DNA of 64,000 bases, from assembly GCF_963678635.1 (NCBI RefSeq), contig NC_087065.1, positions 12,854,661 to 12,918,660 of the forward strand, given 5' to 3'. Origin of the DNA: Symsagittifera roscoffensis (taxonomy: Eukaryota > Xenacoelomorpha > Acoela > Convolutidae). A program made the position numbers and the translations under genes. The notes beneath the pieces are model-generated. The model ran no database searches, was not told the origin of the DNA, and was given only the letters and a program-made list of their open reading frames with translations. How positions within the stretch are numbered: the stretch's first letter is position 1; every line of letters begins with the position of its first letter. This document shows positions 39,322-50,285 of this stretch, piece after piece.

Positions 39322-41838
39322 GCACAAAATGTTTATGTCGGTGTCTCGGGTACTACAGGACGTGTATTGCTGTTTCTTCCGGTGTCCTCTCAAGGCTATT
39401 AAGGCAGTTTTTAGGATGGTGAAGGAGAGCTTCTTCCGGATATAGTTCATAGTGTCCGCATACGTACAGTTCAGCTTCTCACTCATTTTTCCGCCAGTAT
39501 AGCATGATATCGCTCTGCCTCCTCACCAATGGCACCGTTGGTCGCAAAAATCAAGGGGGTAAAAGAGGCATGCTCTACCTGCAGAACGCGGTCGTTGTAT
39601 TCGACTTTTTTCCGATTCTCATGAGTCTTTAGGTGGGCTTCAGTTTTCGGTTCCTATTACTTGGAGCGTTTGGGTGTGTGTAACGGACGTCAAGAAACAT
39701 TTTCTGCAGCGGCGCCCAAAAACCTCGACAAGAAATATCCAGTCTTGCATTGTCTTCCAGATTGCTTCCACTTGCAAGTTCTTCATTTCCCGTCAATTGG
39801 ATCAGACCGGGCTCAACGCTCACATCCTTGCACACGTTATGTAAAAAGTCGGCTTCGACGTCGCGGACAGCGTTGTGACGCATTATGACGAAACCACCCA
39901 ACTTACAAATCAAGGCATGGTCGATATCATTTGCTGCGCCACACTCACAAGTTTGAGCCATTCGTTTCAGGTGCCATCCATATCGGAGACATAGCGCATC
40001 CCGGAACTCGTCTCTGTTCATGTAAAAATTCTGCTCCCTAGATGGCAGACAAGTCAGCCATGCGGATGTTCCTTTTGGCTGTAGCAGGTCTAGCGTGCGC
40101 TTCATTTCGTTCTCACTTCGGGAATACACAATTTCGAGGGCTTCTTTAGCATGTTTACGATTCGATCCTGAAATTTTTGCTCGTCCAGTTCTATTCGTGT
40201 AGTCAATAAGACCTTGTTTAGCAATAATTGCGTTTTTCAGTTTGTTTGTCAGCTTGACAGAGTTTTTATAGAAACGAGACGCACATTCTGTTAGATTTAT
40301 CAGACCTAAGCCACCAGCTGAGCATGGCAATGCTATGATGTCCCGTTCTAGATCACTGAGAGTTCTGTCGACTAAAAGAGAAATAACGTTCCTGAGTTTG
40401 TCTTCAAGTGGCTGCATGTGCCGTTCAGAACCAGGAATATTCCTCATTATAAAATTCCACCGACTCTGGATCACCTTGACGAGAGCAATATAGGCAAGAT
40501 GGGGCTCCGTTTTGGCCGCTGCTTCCAGCGAAGACAACTCATTCGACCATTCTTCAACTTTGTCTCGTAGATAGTCGTTTGTGAAGTTCTGGCTGCCAAT
40601 TGCCGCTCCCAAGTATGGACGTCCTTCGCTTGTGATGTTGATATTCGTGTTCTCAAAGACCTGCTTGGCTTGCTCTCGGAGACCCTCGCTTTTTATTACT
40701 AACCAACATTTCGACGGTTTCGGAAAATACCCAAGCTTGGGGCCGATACTGGTCAAAAGATCAAACCACTCACGGAGTTGAACTAGCTTCCCAAGGCCTC
40801 CGGCGTCGTCAGTGAACCACTCTTGATGACACCCAATTTTGTTCAGACTGACAAGGAGTTTTTTCAAGCTCAGCGCATAAAATGCCATCGCTAAATTATC
40901 TCCTTGAGTGGTGCCTTCCTGTGATAAAATTTCTACTTATTCACCTAGAATGAGTCTGGCTGGCAACCGATAAGTATTGATAAGATAAGTGCTGATTTTT
41001 GGGCATATATGCCTTATGTTAAGAAGGGCGGTTTGACGATTCAGTCTGTTAAAAGTATTCTCAGCATCAATCAATAGAACGGCTTCTGTGGACTCCATCT
41101 GGAATATTTCCCTGGCTGCATGAATTGCTGCTTCAACGCCAACTTCTTGACCTGCGCAGGTTTGCTGTGATCCTGCTGCATGGCAAATATCGGCACCAAA
41201 AATTTGAGCTATCGCTTTCCCGAGAACTCTTCTGATTATCTCTCCAACGCCTATTACCATCATTTTTATTCAGTGCAACTGCTCTGCATGCTATATATGA
41301 TTCTAGTGACTTTGGGTCAACAAACTCGGTGCATATTCTCCTTCCTAGAGCGGCTAAGGATTCACAAAGACTTTCTGAGGCTCTATTGTGCTTCTTGGAT
41401 CAGAAGAGTGTCTTCATATTGTTCGCATCTAAACCTGATGGACCTGAGGATCCATGAGTCCTAAGAGCCGCTGAGTAGATCCTCTTTGCACCTAGATTCT
41501 CAAAGATCACGTGATGGACTTCGGGAGGAATACCTTGTAGCAATTCTTCCCTGTTTACATCTTGACCAATCGGATGTAACAAGGCCATCTTTGCTCTCAC
41601 GTGCTCTGTGGGAGGTAGCACTCCAGTAGCATCCGTTTGTGATAAGACTTTCACGGCAGCGCTCAGTCTCCCTTAAAGAACCAAATTTCAGAAACTTTTC
41701 ATTTTGTTTTCACTCTTTTTAAAGGTTTTTGATAGCTCGCCTTGTATTGCGCGGCACTCTTTGTACAACAAATCAATGTCACCGTCTCTCCACCATGCTA
41801 AACGCTTCTCTAGATACTTCAAATGATCTTTCGCTTTA
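39322..41838 (-). pseudogene. Reverse transcriptase gene (RT-B), broken, minus strand
   Basis: Pieces in order: 41838-41690 (LKYLEKRLAWWRDGDIDLLY, IQGELSK), 41654-41400 (LPPTEHVRAKMALLHP, GSSGPSGLDA), 41263-40937 (PVGVGE-like GVGEIIRR, AGSQQTCAGQ, LLIDAENTFNRLNR, first catalytic Asp). 40888-39629 follows with WFTDDAGGLG (active-site pair), GPKLGYFPKPSKCWLV, GRPYLGAAIGSQ, GLGLINLTECASRFY and CECGAANDIDHALICKLGGFVIMRHNAVRD. The C terminus is 39486-39322 (MNYIRKKLSFTILKTALIALRG). It is the same type of RT as RT-A, known from many aquatic invertebrates; clade not assigned. The active site reads TDD rather than ADD. Truncated by the LTR on one side and by a LINE on the other. Confidence 0.7.
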
Positions 41839-41844
41839 GATTAT

Positions 41845-42777
41845 TTGGAAGGTTTCTGCAAAACGAAAGCTATCAGCAAATGGAAAGCTTTTATTGAAAG
41901 TTACACTTGTCAAGAAAAAATCAAGAAAGAAAAATTTGTGTGTTATTTTTGTCAAAAACTTTTACACATGACACCGGAATGCACTGATTTTGATCAAAAT
42001 AGCCTAGACGTTTTCATCAAGTGTAAAGCAAACATCCTCAATGTTTGCAACCAATGTGTAAACATAAAAGAGCAAGACCCAAAAACTGAACAAAAAAACT
42101 ATTTGACCAAAATCGATACCCAACTAGTTGAAATCAAAGACCAAATGAAGCCACTAACAAAGAACATTACCAAATCAAATGCCCTGATTGAAACTGTGAA
42201 ACTAGAACTCAATGAGGTGAAAAAAACGAAGCCGCAGAACTTCGCCGCATCACTCGGTGCATTGAAAATGGGCAAAAATATCGATACGCCACCACCAGTT
42301 TGATCTTCAAGCAACCTTGGAGTTCGCATAAGAGGTGTACCCGAAAACACAACGCGGACTCCCGACGAGCGATTCCAAGCTGACATCAAAGCAGTTGAAA
42401 AAATACTTGTTTTCCTCAATATTGATGACAAAAAACTGAGCAAAATCCAGCGCATAGGCAGAAATGATCCAGACCGGACAACCCCTCGCACGCTTATCGT
42501 AAACATGGTAAACATGCTCAGCAAAGAACTCCTGATGAAATCTGCCTTCCGGCTGAAAGATTATGACCACGCTGTGTTCGTTAGTCGAAAACTGTCAACA
42601 TCAGACACCAAACTTGAAAATGATTGCCTACGCAAAAGGCGATTCTTAATCGAAGATTAACAGATAGACCGAAAAAATATCAGAATCCGTAACTTGAAAC
42701 TGGTAACCAAATACGATGATAAATGGGTCGAGTATAGTGAAAACAAGGACACAGCTACAGAAAGCGAGTCCGAATGA
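41845..42777 (+). pseudogene. LINE ORF1 protein with zinc finger, coiled coil and RRM-like region
   Basis: One frame of 310 codons plus stop, interrupted by TGA at 42301 and TAA at 42658. Residues 30-75 have a CYFC...C and CNQC cysteine pattern; 80-140 is a coiled coil (IDTQLVEIKDQMK, heptads). After the first stop, VRIRGVPENT and TLIVNMVN resemble the RRM-like and C-terminal domain of LINE ORF1 proteins (RNA chaperones). Two nonsense codons suggest it is inactive. Confidence 0.65.
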
Positions 42778-42783
42778 CTAAGT

Positions 42784-43812
42784 AAAATCAATCTTCTATC
42801 CTTCAATGTGAGAATCATTCTGAATCTCCAAAGACGAATGGTCTTCTCTAGTTCTATATCTAAAAGCAAGTATGACTTAATTTGTCTATCAGAAACATGG
42901 CTCACCTCCGAAATTCCTAACAGCGCTCTCTTTCTTCCGGCCTACACAATATACCGGAAAGATCATGTATGTGAAAACTTCCAATCAAAACACGGAGGAG
43001 TCCTCATAGCGATAAAAAATCAAATCCCTCATGAAGAAGTAGTTCTTCACAACTGTAAAAATGAAATGTATTAAGACTTTGTACAACCCCGAAGCCCACA
43101 CTAGTGTGTGCAATATACAACCCACCGACAAATAGCCCTTACAATGGTCTTTCCAAGATTTTGTGCAGTTTTTAATAGCCTCGAAAGTCACACCAGTGAA
43201 ATAAGTTACGATCAAATCATCATAGCTGGGGATATCAACTTTTCGAAAACAAATTGGAGCGACATGAGCTCAAATGACGAATACGAAAATGGTATATTAG
43301 AAATTCTAATCGAACATAATTTTTCCAATATATCAGAATCTCAGTTAGATGTCATCCTGACGAACAACCCCGACCCAATTACAGACTGCAAAAAGGACCT
43401 AGACGTCCTAAGCAATTTTAGTATCAATAACAAACCTTGCTCTGACCACAAGCCAATAAACACAAGCTTTATTGGTAGTAAAAACTCTATCTTAATTCCA
43501 TTCATAACAAAATATGCCTTTAAGAAAGCAAATTGGGATGAAATTAACAATGTTATCTATAATTTTCCTTTTGACCCCTACTGTTATGGCAATGTCGACT
43601 TTCTAGTCAAACAATGGCATAACTGGATAGAAGACATAATAAACAACAACATATCCAAAGTCACGAAACATCGATCGTCACTTCCACCCTGGATCTCAAA
43701 ACTAATAAATAAAATAACAACGAAAAAGCGTCAATGGCCAAACCCAAACATACAAAGATCTACAAAAAATCAAACGATTGGAAAAACAGTTAAGCTCCTT
43801 AATCGATTCTGA
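42784..43812 (+). pseudogene. LINE ORF2 endonuclease (EEP/APE-like) domain, frameshifted
   Basis: Starts INLLSFNVR (block with catalytic Asn), then DLICLSETWL (catalytic Glu), GGVLIAIKN, and breaks near 43073. The second part (43108-43812) has IIAGDINFSKTNW (GDxN block) and CSDHKPI (SDH block with catalytic Asp/His). The enzyme would nick target DNA to prime reverse transcription. A TAA and a shift separate the halves, and another break precedes the RT. Confidence 0.7.
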
Positions 43813-43960
43813 TCTATGTAGTTTTGAGGCTGATGTATTCCAAACACGACGTTTTAGCAACATACAGAAATATCTTCGATTGGTAATATCGTCCTCAAAA
43901 ATTGTTATAAATCCCTGCCGAAATCACTCCTTCTGCTTCATAAAACAGTAATGAATAAAA

Positions 43961-46900
43961 ATGTATATCCCGAGTTACTGGAAGATAAACCAGGTGTCGC
44001 CTGTATTCAAGGAAGGAAACAAAGCAGATGTTAGCTGTTATCGTCCGATAAGACTATTGTGTTGTATTTCAAAAGTGTTCGAAAAAATTCTTTTTGATCA
44101 ACTGTATGAACATAGTCGCCACAAACTGCATGAAAACAAATTTGGTTTTCGCAGACAAAGGTCAGCTGTAGTCCAACTATTGCTCTTTTTAGACTCTGTA
44201 TACAAAACGTTCGACGACAAAAACATAAAAGAATTGGCAGTCATATATCTAGACTTTGCAAAAGCATTTGACAAAATTGCGCATCATTTGCTTATCGATA
44301 AGATTAAAACATTTGGAGTGGGCAGAAAACTACTTAATATCATAATTTCATATCTCGATAAACGCAAACAATTCGTTAAAATTGAAAACGCCTCGTCTAA
44401 TCTAATACAAGTCAGCAGTGGAGTACCCCAAGGCTCTATCCTAGGTCCGTCACTCTTCTTAATATTCATCAATGATCTCCCCAACGCAAGCCCTCACCTT
44501 GAAAGTTATGGTTTTGCTGATGATTTTAAACTAATTGCTCTGAATGAAATCGACCTAAAGAATGGCGCTCGGGGAATTGAAAACTGTTGGTATGAACACT
44601 TAATGACGAAAAATACGAGTAAATGTAAATTACTAAATTTAAGAGGAAATCTATCCACCAAACTGAACGACACCGAACTGCATCCCACGAATGTTCAAAA
44701 TGATTTGGGCCTCTTAATAACTCCAAATCTTACATGGAACGAAAACTGTAAAATGCGTGCCCAAAAGGCAACAAGGGCCTTTTTCCAATTAAAACCAAAC
44801 ATATCCGCTACGTGCTCATGGGTTAACAAACTCCACTTGTATACTGGCTACATTGTCCCGATTATAACTTACTGTTCACAAGCTTGGTCACCAAGTAGAG
44901 CCAACTTAGTAAGTTTCGAACGAGTACAAGTAATGGCCACAAAGTGGATTCTTAATTGCAATCTTGACTACAAAGAAAGACAAGTCAAACTTAAACTACT
45001 GCCATTATGCCTCTACGTTGAAATGCACGATCTTCTCATGTATTTATCCTTAGTAAATTCCAAATATGACATATCAATTGCTGTTGAATCTTCAATTTTA
45101 TGAACAAAGTCGCCATAAACTGCATGGAAACCAATTTGGTTTTCGCAGACAAAGGTCAGCTGTAGTCCAACTATTGCTCTTTTTAGACTCTGTATACAAA
45201 AAGCTCGACGACAAAAACATAAAAGAATTGGCAGTCATTTATTTAGACTTTGCAAAAGCATTTGACAAAGTTGCGCATCATTTGCTTATCAATAAACTTA
45301 AAATATTTGGAGTGGGCGTAAAACTACTGAATATCATAATTTCATATCTCGATAAACGCAAACAATTCGTTAAAATTGAAAACGCCTCGTCTAATCTAAT
45401 ACAAGTCAGCAGTGGAGTACCCCAAGGCTCTATTCTAGATCCGTTACTCTTCTTAATATTCATCAATGATCTACCCAACGCAAGCCCTCACCTTGAAACT
45501 TATGGTTTTGCTGATGATTTTAAACTAATTGCTCTGAATGAAATCGACCTAAGGAATGGCGATCGGGGAAGTGAAAACTGGTGTTATGAAAACTTAATGA
45601 CGACAAATACGAGTAAATGTAAATTATTAAATTTAAGAGGAAATCTATCCACCAAACTGAACGACACCGAATTGCATCCCACGAATGTTCAAAAGGATTT
45701 GGGCCTCTTAATAACCCCAAATCTTACATGGAACGAAAACTGTAAAATGCGTGCCCAAAAGGCAACAAGGGCCTTTTTCCAATTAAAACCAAACATATCC
45801 GCTACGTGCTCATGGTTAACAAACTCCACTTGTATACTGGCTACATTGTCCCGATTATAACTTACTGTTCACAAGCTTGGTCACCAAGTACAGCCAACTT
45901 AGTAAGTTTTGAACGAGTACAAGTAATGGCCACAAAGTGGATTCTTAATTGCAATCTTGACTACAAAGAAAGACTAGTCAAACTTAAACTACTGCCATTA
46001 TGCCTCTACGTTGAAATGCACGATCTTCTCATGTATTTATCCTTAGTAAATTCCAAGTATGACATTATCAATTGCTGTTATCGTCCGATAAGACTATTGT
46101 GTTGTATTTCAAAAGTGTTCGAAAAAATTCTTTTTGATCAACTGTATGAACATAGTCGCCACAAACTGCATGAAAACAAATTTGGTTTTCGCAGACAAAG
46201 GTCAGCTGTAGTCCAACTATTGCTCTTTTTAGACTCTGTATACAAAACGTTCGACGACAAAAACATAAAAGAATTGGCAGTCATATATCTAGACTTTGCA
46301 AAAGCATTTGACAAAATTGCGCATCATTTGCTTATCGATAAGATTAAAACATTTGGAGTGGGCAGAAAACTACTTAATATCATAATTTCATATCTCGATA
46401 AACGCAAACAATTCGTTAAAATTGAAAACGCCTCGTCTAATCTAATACAAGTCAGCAGTGGAGTACCCCAAGGCTCTATCCTAGGTCCGTCACTCTTCTT
46501 AATATTCATCAATGATCTCCCCAACGCAAGCCCTCACCTTGAAAGTTATGGTTTTGCTGATGATTTTAAACTAATTGCTCTGAATGAAATCGACCTAAAG
46601 AATGGCGCTCGGGGAATTGAAAACTGTTGGTATGAACACTTAATGACGACAAATACGAGTAAATGTAAATTACTAAATTTAAGAGGAAATCTATCCACCA
46701 AACTGAACGACACCGAACTGCATCCCACGAATGTTCAAAATGATTTGGGCCTCTTAATAACTCCAAATCTTACATGGAACGAAAACTGTAAAATGCGTGC
46801 CCAAAAGGCAACAAGGGCCTTTTTCCAATTAAAACCAAACATATCCGCTACGTGCTCATGGGTTAACAAACTCCACTTGTATACTGGCTACATTGTCCCG

Positions 46901-48408
46901 ATTATAACTTACTGTTCACAAGCTTGGTCACCAAGTAGAGCCAACTTAGTAAGTTTCGAACGAGTACAAGTAATGGCCACAAAGTGGATTCTTAATTGCA
47001 ATCTTGACTACAAAGAAAGACAAGTCAAACTTAAACTACTGCCATTATGCCTCTACGTTGAAATGCACGATCTTCTCATGTATTTATCCTTAGTAAATTC
47101 CAAATATGACATATCAATTGCTGTTGAATCTTCAATTTTATGAACAAAGTCGCCATAAACTGCATGAAAACCAATTTGGTTTTCGCAGACAAAGGTCAGC
47201 TGTAGTCCAACTATTGCTCTTTTTAGACTCTGTATACAAAAAGCTCGACGACAAAAACATAAAAGAATTGGCAGTCATTTATTTAGACTTTGCAAAAGCA
47301 TTTGACAAAGTTGCGCATCATTTGCTTATCAATAAACTTAAAATATTTGGAGTGGGCGTAAAACTACTGAATATCATAATTTCATATCTCGATAAACGCA
47401 AACAATTCGTTAAAATTGAAAACGCCTCGTCTAATCTAATACAAGTCAGCAGTGGAGTACCCCAAGGCTCTATTCTAGATCCGTTACTCTTCTTAATATT
47501 CATCAATGATCTACCCAACGCAAGCCCTCACCTTGAAACTTATGGTTTTGCTGATGATTTTAAACTAATTGCTCTGAATGAAATCGACCTAAGGAATGGC
47601 GATCGGGGAAGTGAAAACTGGTGTTATGAAAACTTAATGACGACAAATACGAGTAAATGTAAATTATTAAATTTAAGAGGAAATCTATCCACCAAACTGA
47701 ACGACACCGAATTGCATCCCACGAATGTTCAAAAGGATTTGGGCCTCTTAATAACCCCAAATCTTACATGGAACGAAAACTGTAAAATGCGTGCCCAAAA
47801 GGCAACAAGGGCCTTTTTCCAATTAAAACCAAACATATCCGCTACGTGCTCATGGTTAACAAACTCCACTTGTATACTGGCTACATTGTCCCGATTATAA
47901 ATTACTGTTCACAAGCTTGGTCACCAAGTACAGCCAACTTAGTAAGTTTTGAACGAGTACAAGTAATGGCCACAAAGTGGATTCTTAATTGCAATCTTGA
48001 CTACAAAGAAAGACTAGTCAAACTTAAACTACTGCCATTATGCCTCTACGTTGAAATGCACGATCTTCTCATGTATTTATCCTTAGTAAATTCCAAGTAT
48101 GACATTATCAATTGCTGTTGAATCTTCTAAAGAAGAAAAAACTCGCCAACACAGCAGAGGAGAACATGCAGTCAACAAAAACAGACTGAACAAATCAGAC
48201 GAAAACTTTTTTCACAGAACAAAACTCTTACACATAATCGTCATCAAACACTACGAAGAATATGGGAACCAAATTGACAAAAAATCAATAAGCAAACTTT
48301 ATTGGGATTACTTTGTTAGAAAATTCAATTATCTAAACAGATGCACTTGGAGAATTATCTGCAAATGCATTCACTGTAACAACTGGAAAAAACTCGAAAC
48401 TCAAACTT
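43961..48408 (+). pseudogene. LINE reverse transcriptase, RT region present four times in tandem
   Basis: Frame 43961-45103 carries YRPIRLLCCISKVFEKIL, FGFRRQRSAV, VIYLDFAKAFDKI, SSGVPQGSILGP, and YGFADDFKL (FADD active site), then a thumb ending NSKYDISIAVESS. The RT is then repeated: 45066-46076 (copy B, lacking the first 20 residues), 46077-47127 (A') and 47128-48117 (B'). The true C terminus follows once only: SSKEEKTRQHSRG to NWKKLETQT, 48118-48408. A and A' differ by about one base, B and B' by about two; A and B differ much more. Downstream copies would not yield a normal protein. Confidence 0.8.
44040..48117 (+). repeat. 2,040-bp tandem duplication of an RT dimer (A-B, A'-B')
   Basis: The phrase TCGTCCGATAAGACTATTG at 44041 recurs at 46081. 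Everything between 44040-46079 and 46080 to about 48117 matches at a spacing of exactly 2,040 with about three differences seen. Inside each unit, A and B are offset by 994 bp and clearly diverged, so B arose earlier and the A-B dimer was duplicated recently. Confidence 0.85.
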
Positions 48409-48445
48409 AACTTGATGAAAACAGGTATATGACGGGACTCATAAA

Positions 48446-49351
48446 TGTAACATTCGCCCGGAAGATAAATATCAACGGAAAATAAAACTAAGTCCTAAGA
48501 CGACTGGCGAACGTCTAAACAGAGCTTTACATGTTTTTAACCGTCTCTACCAAGCCAGTACTTTCGGTGGTCTTTCTAACATCGGGTCGACAAAAAACGT
48601 TACTGCTTTCGGCTTCGGTCAAAACACTCAAATTAACTTAATTACATGCAGAAATAGTGAGCTCATAGCTGGGTGTCAGTATATCTAGACCACGAGGTCA
48701 CTCCTAAAATCAGGGCTACTATTTATTGAATTATTATTGTTTTTGTTCAGTAGATAAAAATCATCATCTCCATCGAAGATGGATCAACCCTTTCCCCCAA
48801 CTCCTAGCTTCTCATCTTAGTAGAATGAATTCAGATGCTAATTAAATTCAACTCAGGACATAATAGGGAAGCTAGAAGTTTATATAAGTTAATAAAAGTT
48901 TCAGTCCCGAGACCCCTCCGGATTCCTGAATCCGGGGAAATAAGGCTCTTATTCTCCTTCCGGAAGGCTGGTTTTCCACCCTTCACCGTTGTTCGCAACG
49001 GCCTTGCAACTATTGTAGCGACACAATAGTTGCAACTCGGAGCGGTCTCTGCTACTTCTGCAATTCGTTGTTGTTTTTTAACCACAATCTTCGTTGTTTT
49101 CACTATCGCAACTAATGTTGTTGTGTTTTTCTTCCAGTTTTCTGCCAAACTGGCCGTTTCTGACGTTTTTCAGAAATATGACGTCATACTTCGAAATTTT
49201 AAAGATTTGAAACACCGGAATATTCTAGCCTTCACCGTTTGGCCAATCGTTCCAATAACGCTCTTATTCCTCCAAAATCGCCAATTCGGAAGGTTCGCTG
49301 TTAAAGAATATGCCGAATCTGCATTTTGGTCCATTCTGGTCGAATGTCACA
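48446..49351 (-). repeat. LTR of copy 2 (3' LTR), 906 bp
   Basis: TGTAACATTCG start and CGAATGTCACA end, with the hairpin at 49004-49035. It is visibly more diverged from the two copy-1 LTRs than those are from each other, especially over 48900-49300, so copy 2 belongs to a sister lineage or is older. Confidence 0.88.
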
Positions 49352-50285
49352 TACTCCCCGGACAGTCCGGTCAAGGTCCTCATTGAATCTCGCAATGTTC
49401 GTAAAATTAGTACAGTGTCGTCAAACAGAATTTAAAAAATGCACGAGATTACTTTTATCCACGTCACATCGACTCACTGCAGAATATAAATGGCATCATA
49501 CTACATCACTGTAGCCTTCAAATTCTTTCATTAATCTGCACATTGAGGATATGACCTAAGATAAAAACATCTTTTCCGACTTCCAATGTCAATGTCCTGA
49601 TTAAAAACTTTTTCTCCTAGATTTAAAAGGTGTTGGTTTGCAGGACAGTCCTGTCAACCAACAAGCTAAAATTGTCCTACTATGCTTCTTCCCTTCGGAA
49701 ATCTCGCTTGTTATTGTCCTGAATATTAAAACTAAGAAACTCCGTGGTTAGAAAGAACAATGAAACAATCTCCCTCTTCGAGAGATTACCCAAGCCTTTC
49801 ATATCACCACAAAGTGATCAATTCTCCTAGTTGATTAAAAACAGTCATGCAGGCTGGAATATTTAAATATACTCTTTCACTCAAGCCTTTCTAAATAAGT
49901 AGTAAGTAAGTGTCTCGAAATCCACTAACTAAAATCAAAATGCAAATTTATAAATGCAACAAATTCTTCAATGTTCAAAGCTCAACTGAATGTTTCAGTT
50001 TTCAATTACAACTGGGTTGCTTGGTTTCTCACTTGAGTTTTTTCACACACATAAAACAATTCTGTGTTTTAACTTTTTCTTTATCACTCCTTTGTTTTCT
50101 TCTTTTTTCGTCGTTTAGAAGTTCTAAAACTTCTAAATTCTTCTAATTTCGTCTCTTTTTGCATCTCGTTTTTCGGCCATTCGTCAATGTTCCGTCTCTT
50201 CCTCCTGTGATACTGACTCTGCACTTTCAGTTTCTGTGTCATGCAACACATCATTAGCTATTCTGACGCTGTTGGAAGCAGTCCT
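49352..50285 (-). other. Copy 2 non-coding 3' region and ORF3 tail
   Basis: Aligns with 15781-16684 of copy 1, including the polypurine-like TGTCCGGGGAGTA next to the LTR. The last 80 bases are the former ORF3 C terminus, untranslated after a TAG at 50286-50288. Confidence 0.6.

Larger units (their letters stand above)
41839..48445 (+). mobile_element. LINE (non-LTR retrotransposon) with ORF1, EEP endonuclease and amplified RT
   Basis: A plus-strand element inserted at the N-terminal end of RT-B and abutting LTR 48446 at its 3' side. ORF1 41845-42777, endonuclease from about 42784, RT from about 43961 to 48408. The EEP endonuclease followed by RT suggests a Jockey/CR1-type clade. The RT portion is repeated four times in tandem, so the element is about 3 kb longer than its original. 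Exact ends and target duplication are unresolved, because both flanks are other transposons. Confidence 0.75.
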
